Below, piece after piece: positions 24,431 to 47,643 of a stretch of 64,000 bases of DNA. Position numbers and translations under genes: made by a program. The notes under the pieces were generated by a model that did not search any database, had not been told where the DNA came from, and worked only from the letters and a program-made list of their open reading frames with translations. Source of the stretch: Cercis canadensis (Eukaryota > Streptophyta > Magnoliopsida > Fabales > Fabaceae); NCBI GenBank assembly GCA_003255065.1, contig QAOA01008473.1:1549114-1613113 (forward strand). Reading direction: 5' to 3'. The stretch's first letter is position 1. Every line of letters starts with the position of its first letter.

Positions 24431-25194
24431 AGAATCATTTTTCTGGTCAATGTTGTACAAGAGAATGACATACACTCACTGAAGAAAATTTTGAGACGCG
24501 TATAGATGAGATATAAATATTACCCGAATGCGTGTTTCATAAAACAGTATGACAATTAGATGTCCTCTGTTACATTGGGGGAAGAATAAGGAACTTGTAC
24601 ATAGATGAATCCATTCCAAGACAACTACTGCTCTTGTTGAATTTACATATTGGAAAAGAAAAATGCAGAAGATGACAAAACTGTAGCTTGTGATTTCATG
24701 ATCAATGACAACAGTTCAATTTGTGTTCTGTGAACTTTCTGGTGTAATTGTAGCCTCAGGGTTTAGGAAAATAATTTGGAGCTCAATTTCTCGTGACACC
24801 TTCAGGACTTGTTTATTCCTGTGTGTCTTGAAATATATTGTAAACAAGAATGGTAAACAGGTAATTCAAATAATATGTACCTTTTCACTGCTACAATTCA
24901 CTAACCTCACCATCTCGACAATTGCCCACCCATAGGTACAAAGTTGAGCTTTTACGTGATGGCAGAACCCTACAACAGTCCCTCCTGGGTGACTGACAGG
25001 AAGTTTATGATTCAGTCAGTAAAAGAAAATAGCAGCCTTAAGTTAATGTGTTGAGTGAAGATTTTGCATGTATAATTAAGTCCGTGAAAAAGCAAATGAT
25101 ACAGCTATTTTCTGTTTAAAGCATGCGCTTGTATATATCAACACAAAAATGTAAGAAGACTCCTTTAAATTGCTTATTATATGTAATGCATGTG
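24431..25194. other. space between convergent genes
   Basis: Holds the 3' UTRs of the membrane-protein gene (+) and the glycosyltransferase (-). No further exon is supported. It is AT-rich with broken frames. Confidence 0.5.
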
Positions 25195-26797
25195 TCAATC
25201 TGTGTGTGTGTGTGATTGTGTGTTTCTCAGTACCCCTACCCGTACCTTTTGCCAGCGAAGGGGATCTGGTCTTTTTACAACTAGGATGGAATCAATTTTC
25301 TGTGGCGAATCCATTTTCCACCGGCAGTAAGGAGATTTAGATTTCTCGCGAGAATAAATCCCAATAATTTGTCTCCTAGCTGAGTCATATCGAGTACTGC
25401 TCATATAGAAAATGAAGGGTTTTTGACAGGGGTGCTTGCTAACAGGCCTTGTATTGAATGCGTATGCAGTGTAATCAGCTCTTTTATACCAATTGAGAAA
25501 GGTTCGTGATGGCATCTCTAACTCTCTGGGGGACATTATTCCCCTCATGATTTGAACCACGTAACCCCATGAAACAGATATGGACCAATATCTGTTTTTG
25601 TCATAGCAGATCGATTGTTGAATTATGCTGGCAGAGTCCAGGTTGATGGATTTCATTAGGTGCCGTAGCGATTGCGTTCTTGTCATATGTGGGAATATTG
25701 GTTCCACTACATCAAGGTGGTGCAATGACACTAGCGGGCTCACAGGATGTGCCGCTAGAAGCCCTAATAGGTCTCCATACACATCATACTGCATGCATAA
25801 GCAAAAGATAGACAATAATATTTATTTGACATCAATACTACATATGCCCAATAATATTTAATTATTTGACATCAAGAGCCATATATATATAGTATTTAAT
25901 TACCTGATGAAACCCAGCTTCTTTGGTTAGTGGCACCCCTAGCTCAGCCATGCAAGCCTGAATTCTATCATCACTGCCATATAAAGCTGGGTATCGCTGA
26001 ATGCAACGGTCCTGCATCTTGGCGAGCTCCTTGGCCAATGGATAGCTTATAGCGAATCCACCCCCACCATATGCCATGGCATATGAAAAATGTATATTCT
26101 GAACATGACTCTCCGATGAGCTTCCAACATAATAAAAGTGCCTGTGATCGTACTTGGAAAGAATTCTGACCACATTATCCACCATAAACACTGTGTCATC
26201 ATCTCCCATCACAAACCATCTTACATCCTTCATCCCAAGCCTCAATGTCTCCGATACCACCCTTGAAATCCTCAATGCAGATCTATGCCCCTGACGGTTT
26301 GAATATTTGAATTTTGTTGTGTCCCCAGAAATTCGAATCTCGGGTAGGCCCTCGTTACTTCTGGTTCTGACTTTTTTATCCAGCCACACTACCCCTCTAG
26401 TTTCCTTAGGCTTCCACCATGTCTTTATGTATTCCTTTCTGATCTCCCACAAATTGGACGAAGCCGCTATCCCAAAAACAATGTGTTTAAGCTTGGTATC
26501 CTCCCTTTGACTTAGCTGAGCGGGTAAAACTAGTTGGGATCTTTCGTGTACTTCCTCTTCTTCTTCTTCATCATCATCTTCTATCTTTTGTTTATGTCCC
26601 AGGGTTGTTGAGGATATGTTAGTCAGGGACTGTAGGTGCTTTTCAGTGGCGGCATCTAATTGGGTGGAACAGTCTTGCTGGTTATTGTTAAAGAGGATAA
26701 GGTTGGAAGAGTAGAGGATGTAGAGCATGACCATGATGAGGATGAACCAAGTGATGATGCTTCTAGTCCCTGGCATGCGTTTCTGGGAAGAGCACAT
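25195..26797 (-). CDS. GT31-like glycosyltransferase, DUF604 family (Fringe-like)
   Basis: Exons on the minus strand: 26797-25904 and 25788-25195, giving 495 residues. A type II signal anchor lies near the N-terminus (TWFILIMVMLYILY). It is followed by a stem with an acidic run (DDDEEEEEE) and the catalytic part. The DxD-type metal/nucleotide-sugar motif is GDDDTVF. YGGGGFAISYPLA is typical of plant DUF604 proteins. Known: the family is assigned to the Golgi as beta-1,3-galactosyltransferase/Fringe-like, with acceptors mostly unknown. The last residues (SHTHTD) are encoded by a (GT)n run at 25199-25216, so the C-terminus may vary in length. The start is the first ATG, just before the anchor. 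Confidence 0.9.
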
Positions 26798-28269
26798 TTG
26801 GTTCCAAAGCAAATATTTTCTTCTGTTTTCTGACTCTTAAATTAATAATCTTTTCCAGGTTTTTGCTTTACTATTTCTGCTCCAAGTGTTGGAATGAGAA
26901 AGGTGGTGGTGGGAAGGAGCTTGCACTGAGAATTGTTCGGATCACACAAACAGAGAGAGAAAGAGAGTATTTTGTTTCCTTCTGGTTTTTGTGCTCCTAA
27001 GTGAAGTTTGTTACGGCAGGGACCGAAGTTGAATGCGGTTCACATGGAAGAAAGGTTGAAAATTGCACCACAGTAGTAGCCCTAGATTTTGATGTTGCAG
27101 CCCATGTTGCATGATCCATGAAGAGCCCGTACATAAAAGGAATGAGCCCTTTCTTGTTGTAGGATGGTCTTCACTCTTCAACTTAATAGCCAAAAATGGT
27201 CCAAAAACACTTAATAACCAAAAAAAAGAAGATGATGTTTAAGTTTTAGATCATCGAGGAACCCTGCCCATAATCCAAAATTGCTCGCAAAAATTTCGCG
27301 AACTTAATAGAAAAAAAAAAAAAGAACATTTTCCTGAACAAGATAACGAAATCTTAGCAAAAAATGTACTAAATCCTAACCATTTCCCACCAACATTTGC
27401 CCAATATTAATGGGTTCTTCATCTTTAGTTTTCCCCCCTCTTTGTCGTCAAGTTTATCATGGGTCATGGGTCATGGGCCACCAGAATCCAAAGTGATTAT
27501 AAGTTAGAGATATTGTCTGCAAAAGAGCAATGGACAAGAGCAAGTACCGGCTGGAACTTGGGATTATAGCGAGTAATAACATCATAACAATTAACAAGGG
27601 TGCCCATAATTCCCATGCGATGGGAGCTAGACGGGGATGTAACTGGTGATCCTAAACCGAAAGCGATCAAACAGAGAACAGAAGCGCTTTGAAATTTGCA
27701 AGCTATTTAGTTACTGTCTTACTGAATAGTGATGGGGTCCACGATACGTGGTACGTGTGCCTATGTGGCAATTAAGCTGAGCATCAGATCCGATGTGACC
27801 CTTGCTCGCCTATCCGTGAGTGTAGTGAACGGATAAGATGATTTTTTAAAAGCAGTTCACATGGGTGTGGGACCTACAGCATCTAAGCTAGTCCCCCCAT
27901 ATATCGCCATCCCCGTTTGCCTTTCTTATGCTCTCACCCTTTTTTCGTTCTTTTCTAGTTGGATAAGCCTAATTTTGAATGTTTGATCCTTGCTTTTGCT
28001 TGTTTTTCTTTTTACCACTTTCATGTTCAAATTTGTGTAATTTGGCTAGGGCCACGTGAAAAATACAACCTAAGACACTTATTCACTCCAAATATGAAGA
28101 AGCAAAAAAGAAGTCAAAACGGTTCTTCCCCACTCCCAAGCTGGGGGTTAGATTACTAATTTTGTCAAACTTTAATATTTCTTGAAAAATATGATCAAAT
28201 ACATTGGTGTTACAGTAAATAGATAACAGGGTGTGACAATCAACTAATTTTAAGCATGGGTTGCAACAG
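26798..28269. other. glycosyltransferase upstream region and spacer
   Basis: 5' flank of the minus-strand glycosyltransferase, with a GA-rich run near 26950-26966. ACGT-core motifs cluster around 27740-27770 (ACGATACGTGGTACGTG). No coding exon is recognised. Confidence 0.45.
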
Positions 28270-28503
28270 GATTGTGACTTTCATAAGTATAGGTGCATTA
28301 TTTATGACATCCAGAACTGGTTGGAAAGAGGTTGGGAAATATTTATTTTTTATGTGTTACGTGAAGTTAATTAAGTGGCTGATTTATTAACTAAGCATAG
28401 TACAATAGGGCAAGGTAGCTGGGAAGTAATTCAACATCCATTTATGAAGTTATCTCTTATAATTTTAGCACACAGTTTGTCTATAACCTTTTTTAAGTTG
28501 TAG
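28270..28503 (+). pseudogene. LINE-type RNase H (RVT_3) relic
   Basis: One frame reads as the C-terminal part of a plant non-LTR RNase H domain. It has WLERGWEI, then a VLREVN segment where the family shows H..RE.N, followed by an in-frame stop and ADLLTK where the family shows AD.LA. A final stop lies at 28501-28503, and an A-rich stretch at about 28529-28550 could be the remnant poly(A) tail. It is clearly inactive. It could also be a relic of a related RNase-H-like host gene. Confidence 0.55.
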
Positions 28504-29203
28504 TATTTTATTTTCTTTCTCTGTATTACAAAAAAAATAAAATAACATACTACCGGCCAACAATGGGTTGGTTTATTGGTTTATCAAGTTTGTTCTTCTC
28601 AATTCTTCCTAATAGATATACTGATAATTCACTGTACATTGTTCAACCAAATAAAAGAAAAAACAAGAATAAAGTACATGACCTACAGTTTAGAGTTTTA
28701 TAAATCTAAAATGGAATATAAGTTCTCAATATTATTACCCAAATAATATTCTATTTTTTTTAATCCCAAGATTCTACCTTGAATCTATTTTGTTAGTAGT
28801 ATTAGAGCTAAATTCCATTTTTTATTGTATGATGCCAGACAAAGAGAAATGTGAGTTATTTAAGTGTTATCATGAAAAGAAATCATTGTTTGATTGAAGT
28901 GTTATAATGAGGAACAGAAAGAAGGTTCTTAATATAACTCACCACTTAGGGTTTACTATTTGTTTCGTCCAACTAGCTAGCGCATTCTTTTTTTAATCTT
29001 AAGAATAAAACCTCATTTTGGTGTATGACTTTTCAATGTGAATACTATTCTCTCTGCTTTTCAACCTTCCTGTACCAGACTAAAAAGTTTTGGCGATTCT
29101 ATTCGTCTAGTCACAGTATGATATAACTCTATAGTTCATAATCTCCACAAAATAATTAATAAAAGACAAAAGCTTCATGTGGCACATCGACTTCTATAAT
29201 TAC

Positions 29204-29242
<39 letters not shown>

Positions 29243-31440
29243 CTTCAATGAAATAACGTCTGAATTAAGGACGGAAGACAAGGATAAGAAAATCTCACAA
29301 ACAAGATAAGACTGAATGTGTAGAATCAGATGGACCCCATATCCAAAAATAAAAAGGAACACTTACTATATTAATATCACAAGTAAAATTTTAATTTGAA
29401 CATTACCAAATGCATGTATGCTATAGTGTGTGCATTAATCAGAATCCCTCATATTTAAAATTTAAATGATATCTTTGTAAAGTTTTAGCGGACCCTTCTG
29501 CGGCCATGTTCCAAGTTATTGGCACATACTACATAGTAATCTTTTTTTTGGGTTCATTATTTGTAAATAGTTGATATTTGTATGATAACTTGTCAAAGGT
29601 ATCCAATTTACATCATGAAGTTGAACATGTTGATGAAAGAACCACTTCGCTTCCATTCGTTTGAGCAGTAGCTGCCACATTAAATTCGCAAACACCAGTC
29701 ACCATTCTGTCGCACTTTATTTGAAAATTATACACTTGTTGTTTGATGATAATTTGTGGTCATATTCATATATCGTTCAGCATCAGCAAGATGGCTTCAC
29801 GTGTCCAGTTACCAAGCCATTCTTGTTTTTGACTTGTGACCATGCTTTTCTGTAAGCTCTAATTTTGCGCAAAGATACACTAATTTTTCATAATTTTGCA
29901 GATACCAAAATTTCGTAGATATTTACCATTTTGGATTGTTTGATTTTGTTGTTATCCTCAGCTATTAGTCCACTACGCAGACACAGAGACAGAAACGGTG
30001 TTGTCCTGGGAGCAACCGGTCGGTAGAAACTGCAAAGATCAACGTGACTGAGAAGACGTACACATTCTCTCAGCTTTTGTTGCTTTTCTTGCTTGCCAAC
30101 CCATTTCCAGACTGTCAATTACCCAGAGCAGAAATCATTGCAGGTAACTTGGTATGAGGTTAGGAAGCAATAGAAGAAGAAACTACTGTTCTTTGGTTTT
30201 CCCTGTGTGTGTATGAGAGAGAGAGTGTGTGTGTGTCTAAGATTTTGTCTTAATCTTAAATGATTTAAGAGGCCGAGAAAGAGGGTGTAGGAAAACGTGC
30301 AAGAGCCATGTGAAATTTCGGTGGGCAGGGTATGGGAAGCCAAACCTTTTCGACAATGATTCTCCCTTATATATATTTTCTCTCACTCTTAGTTATATTT
30401 ATATCTAGAACATCATTTCGTTGTCGTTTCTCTTCCAATGAAATAAGATCTTCTACCTAGTCCCTCGTGAGCGCTTTCTGAACAGTGAAAAGATCATATA
30501 CTATAGAACCCTTCAAATTGATTAGTTCAACCTGTTTCTCAGTTTCATATTCGTGCCTGATTCAGCCAGCTTGAGGTATTTCTGAACTCTGATAAATATC
30601 ATACATTATACTCGCCATATTTTCATCCACCCAACTTGCTTCTAACTCTGTTCAGAGTAATTCACTTTTGAACTGGTCTTCTACTTACTTCTATAAGTTT
30701 CGTTAGAGTAAACACAGTAGCTTTACTTCAAGTTTAAGGAGATTTTCTCATTGATTTAAGGTTCCTCACAAAACTTCCCAGCAGCCAAACGATGGCTAGT
30801 TGTAAATCTTCTTTCCTCTCGTTGTCAAAATACTTACTTTCCTACGAAGAGAAACACTCTGCAGTATGCAGAGCATCCATCAAATTATCATAGTCAATTT
30901 GCTTCCCCAATTATTGTTTGATTTCTACTATGTGTTCTGTTCCGATTTAACTCGCCCTTGGGGACAAGAGGTAACTGTTATTGTCATGTCATAATTAGCA
31001 AACAACCCAGACAATGTATTCGTCTCATTGTTTATGTATTAATTTATGTCTCCCTGTTACTTGTCCAGTCACCTAACCTGATCCCAATGCCAGTGGAAAA
31101 AACTGCCCAAGAAAATGTGAGGCCCTCAATTTTTGCAGTGATCTAACCATAATTAAAGAGCATAAGTTAGCTAAATAAACAAAGTTGAAATGAGCAAATA
31201 AACCCTCAACAACTCATTAATTTCCCGTATAAGTCTTCTCTATTTCACAACCCACTCCCAACAGCATCACCCTCCAAGAGTCCCCATTGCAATTAAAAAT
31301 AGTACCCCACTATTTGTCCCCGGAAGTTCAAGGTTGGATTTTTCTGATACAAATAGAATACTAGTAATTCAAGTACATATTCAAATTCCCAACTTGATTC
31401 TTCATTGCATACTTTTCTCAGTGAAATTCAGAACTGACTA
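28504..31440. other. AT-rich spacer and distal PHOT1 promoter
   Basis: No gene recognised. A (TA)16 run lies at 29205-29236. Minus-strand ORFs at 29888-30343 lack domains. The PHOT1 promoter probably occupies the last 1-1.5 kb. Confidence 0.5.
29205..29236 (+). repeat. (TA)16 microsatellite
   Basis: Perfect TA dinucleotide run. Confidence 0.9.
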
Positions 31441-31520
31441 AAAAAAGTGTGGGAGTGGGACAGAGTGTTTAGGAGAACAAAGATGAGATAAAAAATTGAT
31501 CTTTTCTGTCTATCTCTTGT

Positions 31521-31607
31521 GTAAGTTTCAGTCATTCATTGTACTCTTTCTTCACTAACTTGTATTGATATTCTCATTTTGATTGTGATGATGTTAACTT
31601 ATTGCAG
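31521..31607 (+). other. putative 5' UTR intron of PHOT1
   Basis: Donor TCTTGT|GTAAGT and acceptor TTATTGCAG|TAG bracket 87 T-rich bases. They end 11 bases before the PHOT1 start codon. Confidence 0.6.
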
Positions 31608-31618
31608 TAGAGAGAGCG

Positions 31619-42557
<10,939 letters not shown>

Positions 42558-42560
42558 AAG

Positions 42561-42648
42561 GTTGGCTCTGCTCTCTCTCTCTCTCTTTGCTTGTGGATGT
42601 AGTTACAGAACCATTCTAGTAACTAATAGTTAATATTTTTATCTGTAG
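42561..42648 (+). other. putative 3' UTR intron of PHOT1
   Basis: Donor CTGAAAG|GTTGGC lies three bases after the stop codon and acceptor ATCTGTAG|GTTTGAG at 42648. The 88-bp interval holds a (CT)n run. Inferred from splice patterns only. Confidence 0.4.
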
Positions 42649-42910
42649 GTTTGAGTATGAAATCTATATCTCACTCAAGAAATACGTTATCAATTCCTTG
42701 TGTTCTTGAAGAATGGAATTTCAACCTGGTTCGCTTGTGTTTCACCCCTTGCTTCATTGTGGCCAATGCCTGAGGCTGGTCCTGATATGCAGTCAATGTT
42801 TTTGATCATTATCGTGTAATTTATGGACGGTGTGATGTTTCTAATTTTCCAAGTGGAACTATACATTTTTTTTTCCCCATAATTTATTCCGTTTATCCTC
42901 TCTCTGTTTT

Positions 42911-43228
42911 TGTTAGACTATGAGTTTTTTCTAAGTACTCTAAGCTAAGAAAATATCTTGTTTTGTTTATGTATAAAATTTGCTATGCTATTTTGTTAGT
43001 TGTAGATGTATGGTAATGCTGGTTTGAGGGAAAATTCTGTCAGGTTTGGTATGGACCAAAACCTGCTCTTACTGTAGCTTAAACCAACTATGTACTGTTG
43101 GTATTTTGTATACATAGCAGCAAATAAATAAAACTCGTTCAGACCCTTTCAACCATAGAAAAAGACTTCTGTTACTTTGTTTTTTCTGCTAATTTTTCTG
43201 CTATTCCTTCTCCTCTGATTGTGTAACA
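42911..43228 (+). repeat. 5' LTR of the Copia element
   Basis: 318 bp, TGTTAG...AACA. It contains AAAATATCT (42950-42958), which equals the plant evening element. Confidence 0.95.
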
Positions 43229-43240
43229 TGGTATCAGAGC
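43229..43240 (+). promoter_or_regulatory. primer-binding site for initiator-Met tRNA
   Basis: TGGTATCAGAGC directly follows the left LTR with no spacer. Confidence 0.95.
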
Positions 43241-43342
43241 AGAATTGATCTTGAGGGGCTGTGAGTGTGGCTGTGAGTGTGAGAGAAAACCAGCAAAGCT
43301 TCCTTCCTCAAAACCAAAAAAAAAACACTAAAAATCTCGGTT

Positions 43343-46300
43343 ATGGCTTCAAGCAGTTTTTCAGCTCCATCTCCTCCAGAATTTAATGGAGAAAACTACC
43401 CAATTTGGGCATCCAAGATGAGAAATTATCTGAGGGCATTTGATCTGTGGGATGTGGTGGAAGCAAACAGAGAACCACCCATCTTGCCAATGAATCCAAC
43501 TATTGCTCAAATCAAGCATCATAGTGAAGAGTGTGCAAAAAGGTTCAAGGCTTTGTTCTGTATTCAGAATGTTGTGTCTGATCGCATTGGAATCAGAATC
43601 ATGAATTGTGAAACTGCAAAGCAAGCATGGGACTTGCTTAAAGAGGAGTTTCATGGTAGTGACAGAACAAGGAAGATGCAAGTCTTGAATCTAAGGAGGG
43701 AGTTTGAGTCTTTGAGAATGAAGGACACAGAATCTGTCAAGGAATTTTCAGACAAACTTCTGTCTATTGTGAACCAAATCAGAATGCTTGGAGAGGAGCT
43801 GACAGACCAAAGAGTAGTGGAGAAAGTCTTAGTGAGCCTGCCTGAGAGGTTTGAAGCAAAAATATCCTCTCTTGAAGACTCCAAAGATTTATCTTAGATT
43901 TCACTTTCAGAGCTTACAAATGCCTTGCAAGCTACTGAACAAAGAAGAGCCATTAGACATGAAGACACTTCAGAAAGTGCATTTTTTGCTAAGAAAAATG
44001 ATAAACTACCAGCTACAAGTCATGAAGGAAAGAAGCTATCTGGAGTAAGGAAAGAAAAAGATAAAAAGGGAGAAAGAAGTAAAGGAGGAGGCTGGAAAGG
44101 AAAATATCCTCCTTGCCCTCACTGTAAGAAGAAAAACCATTCAGAAAATTTTTGTTGGTTCAGGCCTGGAGTTAAATGTAGAGCCTGCAATCAACTTGGT
44201 CATGTGGAGAAGGTTTGCAAGAACAAAGCAGGCCAACAAAGACAACATCAACAAGGACAACAAGCCCAAGTTGCTGAGCATCAACAACAAACTGAGGAGC
44301 AGCTGTTTGTTGCTTCTTGCTACACAGCAAGGAGCAGTAAAGAAGCTTGGCTAATTGACAGTGGGTGCACAAATCATATGACCTATGATGTTGGTTCTTT
44401 TAAGGAACTTGATAGGTCCTACGTCTCTAAAGTAAAGATTGGTAATGGAGAATATGTTGATGTCAAAGGCAAAGGAGTTGTTGCTGTTGAAACTCCCTCA
44501 GGTACAAAGTTTATCTCTGATGTTTTACTTGTGCCAGAGATAAATCAAAGTCTTTTAAGTGTGGGACAAATGCTTGAAAGGCACTATGCATTGCATTTTG
44601 AAGATATGACATGCACCATATTTGATCATTCTGGCTGTGAGCTAATGACTATAAAGATGAGAGATAAAAGCTTCCCAATAGAATTTAAACAAACAGCTAT
44701 GCATGCTTTTTCAAGTATAGTAGATGACTCTTCTTTATGGCACAAAAGACTTGGCCATTTCAGTTACTCCTCTTTGAAGCATATGAACTCAAATGATTTA
44801 GTTCAAGATTTACCTGCTGTTAAAGATAATGTTGATGTCTGTGAAGTGTGTCAATATGGAAAGCAAAGTAAATTGCCATTTCCTGCTGAAGCAAGCTGGA
44901 GAGCCTCTGAAAAATTACAACTTATACACACTGATGTGTGTGGTCCAATGAGCACAACATCTTTAAATAACAGCAAGTACTTTCTGTTATTTATAGATGA
45001 CTTTACAAGGATGAGTTGGGTATTTTTTCTGAGGCAAAAGTCAGATGTATTTGCTGTTTTTCAGAAGTTCAAGCCTATGGTTGAAAATGAGACTGGATGT
45101 CAGATTAAAAAACTCAGATCTGATAATGGAACTGAGTACACAGCAGGAGAATTTAAAAGTTTCTGTGAACAAGCTGGAATTCAACATCAGTGGACTGTTC
45201 CTTACACTCCTCAACAAAATGGAGTGAGTGAAAGGAAAAATAGGACAATAATGGAGATGGCCAGGTGTTTGCTTTTTGAAAAGGGTCTTCTTAAAACCTT
45301 TTGGGCTGAGGCAGTTAATACCTCAGTATACTTGCTGAATATGTTGCCTACCAAAGCCTTGAACGGAAAAACTTCTTATGAGGCATGGCATGGAGTGAAG
45401 CCTTCAGCAGAGCATCTCAAAATATTTGGTTGTGTGTGTTATGCTCTTGTTCCAGAAATGAAAAGAGACAAACTGGATCAAAAGGCAGAAATGGGCATTT
45501 TTGTGGGGTATAGCAGTAACTCCAAAGGTTACAGAATATATAATTTGAAGACAAAGAAGATTATGGTTAGCAGAAATGTGAAGTTTGATGAGTTCTCTAA
45601 ATGGAATTGGGAAAATTCTGAATTAGAAGTCTCAAGTAAGGGTCAACATAGAGAAGATAACCTCCAAGAACAGAATTTTGAAGATGAAGAAGAGAATGAT
45701 GACAGTGACACAGAACTTCCAATTAGAGGCACTAGAACTTTGCAAGAGATTTATGAAAGGTGTAATGTGGCTGCATTGGAACCTACAAGGTATGTTGAAG
45801 CTGCTGCTAAAGAAGAATGGAGAGTTGCTATGCAGGAGGAGATGAATATGATAGAAAAAAATAGAACTTGGCAGTTGGTAGATAGACCAAGCAATCAAAA
45901 GGTAATTGGTGTTAAATGGGTTTATAAAACTAAACTCAATCCAGATGGTTCTGTAAACAAATTCAAAGCAAGGTTGGTGGTAAAAGGCTATTTTCAGCAG
46001 CATGGAGTTGATTTTGCAGACACATTTGCTCCTGTGGCAAGACATGATACAATCAGGTTGCTAGCAGCATTGGCAGCAAAATTGGGTTGGAAAATCTATC
46101 ATTTTGATGTGAAATCAGCATTCTTAAATGGTTTGCTTGAGGAAGATATCTATGTTGATCAACCTGAAGGTTTTCAGGTTCCAGGAAGTGAAGATAAAGT
46201 CTACAAGCTTCATAAAGCACTTTACGGTTTGAAACAGGCACCAAGGGCCTGGTACAGCAGAATTGATAGCTATCTTTTGCAAAAAGGCTTTAAAAGAAGT

Positions 46301-47326
46301 GAAAATGAAGCCACTTTATATGTGAAGAAATCAAGAAGTGAAGTGCAGCTGATTGTATCCTTGTATGTTGATGATTTACTGGTCATAGGGAATAATTCAA
46401 ATTCTCTAAAGCAATTTAAGCTGGATATGGAGAATGAGTTTGAAATGACTAATTTGGGGGAAATGAAGTATTTTCTTGGAATGGAAATCCACCAATCAGA
46501 TGCTGGAATCTTCATTTCACAAAGAAAATATGCTCTGGAGATATTAAGGAAGTTTCATATGGAGAAATGTAAACCTGTGGCCACACCCCTAGTTGTAAAT
46601 GAGAGGTTGTCAAAGAATGATGGTAACTACAAAGTAGATGCCCTTGCATATAGAAGCTTAATTGGAAGTTTATTGTATCTCTCAGCTAGCAGACCTGATA
46701 TAATGTTTGCTACAAGTCTGCTTTCCAGATTTATGCATTCTCCTAGTCAAGCTCATTATGGTGCTGCGAAAAGAGTTTTAAGATACATTAGGGGAACAGC
46801 TGACTATGGGTTGTGTTTTTTGAAAATTGAAAGTGGAAAATTTCAAGGATATGCAGACAGTGACCATGGAGGAAGTGTGGATGATGCTAAAAGCACTTCT
46901 GGTTACTGTTTTTCATTTGGCAGTGGTGTTTTCTCATGGAATTCAAAGAAACAAAAGGTGGTTGCTCAATCAACAGCAGAAGCTGAATATATTTCAGCAG
47001 CAGCAGCAGCAAATCAAGCCATATGGCTCAGGAAAATTTTAACTGATGTGGGGCAGTTCCAAGATGAAGCTACTACCATATGGGTGGACAACAAGTCAGC
47101 AATTGCCATAGCAAAGAACCCTGTACAGCATGGAAGAACCAAGCATATCAATGTGAAGTATCATGCCATTAGAGAGGTAGAGAAGTCAAAAGAAGTTAAT
47201 TTGATTCACTGCAGCTCAGAGAACCAGATTGCAGACATCATGACCAAAGCTCTTCCTAGAGTCAGATTTGAATTATTAAGAGAAAAGCTTGGAGTCTTTA
47301 AGAAAAATCTCAAGGAGGAGTGTTAG
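43343..47326 (+). pseudogene. Copia gag-pol polyprotein with one in-frame stop
   Basis: One frame runs from ATG 43343 to TAG 47324-47326, 1327 codons. The only break is an in-frame TAG at 43895-43897 (codon 185), in the gag part. Domains in order: UBN2-type gag; two CCHC zinc knuckles (from 44114 and about 44177); aspartic protease with DSG (about 44358); integrase with GAG-pre-integrase HHCC region and D, D, E residues (HTD, SDNG, SERKN); reverse transcriptase with YVDD (about 46363); and RNase H ending near HCSSENQIADIMTKALP. The final Cys and stop codons are formed by TGTTAG, the first six bases of the 3' LTR. The element can no longer make full polyprotein without readthrough. Confidence 0.95.
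47311..47320 (+). promoter_or_regulatory. polypurine tract
   Basis: CAAGGAGGAG abuts the 3' LTR. It is also coding sequence for the last Lys-Glu-Glu of the polyprotein. Confidence 0.75.
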
Positions 47327-47638
47327 ACTATAAGTTTTTTCTAAGTACTCTAAGCTAAGAAAATATCTTGTTTTGTTTATGTATAAAATTTGCTATGCTA
47401 TTTTGTTAGTTGTAGATGTATGGTAATGCTGGTTTGAGGGAAAATTCTGTCAGGTTTGGTATGGACCAAAACCTGCTCTTACTGTAGCTTAAACCAACTA
47501 TGTACTGTTGGTATTTTGTATACATAGCAGCAAATGAATGAAACTCGTTCAGACCCTTTCAGCCATAGAAAAAGACTTTTGTTACTTTGTTTTTTCTGCT
47601 AATTTTTCTGCTATTCCTTCTCCTCTGATTGTGTAACA
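47321..47638 (+). repeat. 3' LTR of the Copia element
   Basis: 318 bp and five transitions different from the 5' LTR. The evening-element sequence is kept at 47360-47368. Its first six bases supply the last codon and stop of gag-pol. Confidence 0.95.
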
Positions 47639-47643
47639 GTTTT

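Larger units (their letters stand above)
42906..47643 (+). mobile_element. structurally complete Copia LTR retrotransposon with GTTTT target duplication
   Basis: The element spans 42911-47638 (4728 bp). It has two 318-bp LTRs, a tRNA-Met primer site abutting the left LTR, a single gag-pol frame and a purine tract against the right LTR. GTTTT flanks both ends (42906-42910 and 47639-47643), so the insertion is intact. The LTRs differ at five positions, all transitions (about 1.6 percent), which indicates a recent insertion. It lies 353 bp after the PHOT1 stop codon in the same orientation, possibly inside the PHOT1 3' UTR. Confidence 0.97.

Noticed and set aside
24705..24935. Possible extra exon of the membrane-protein gene
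   Set aside because: No convincing acceptor and frame match could be shown by eye; left as an open question under the donor finding.
45632..46045. 137-residue minus-strand ORF in the Copia element
   Set aside because: Antisense shadow of the reverse-transcriptase region.
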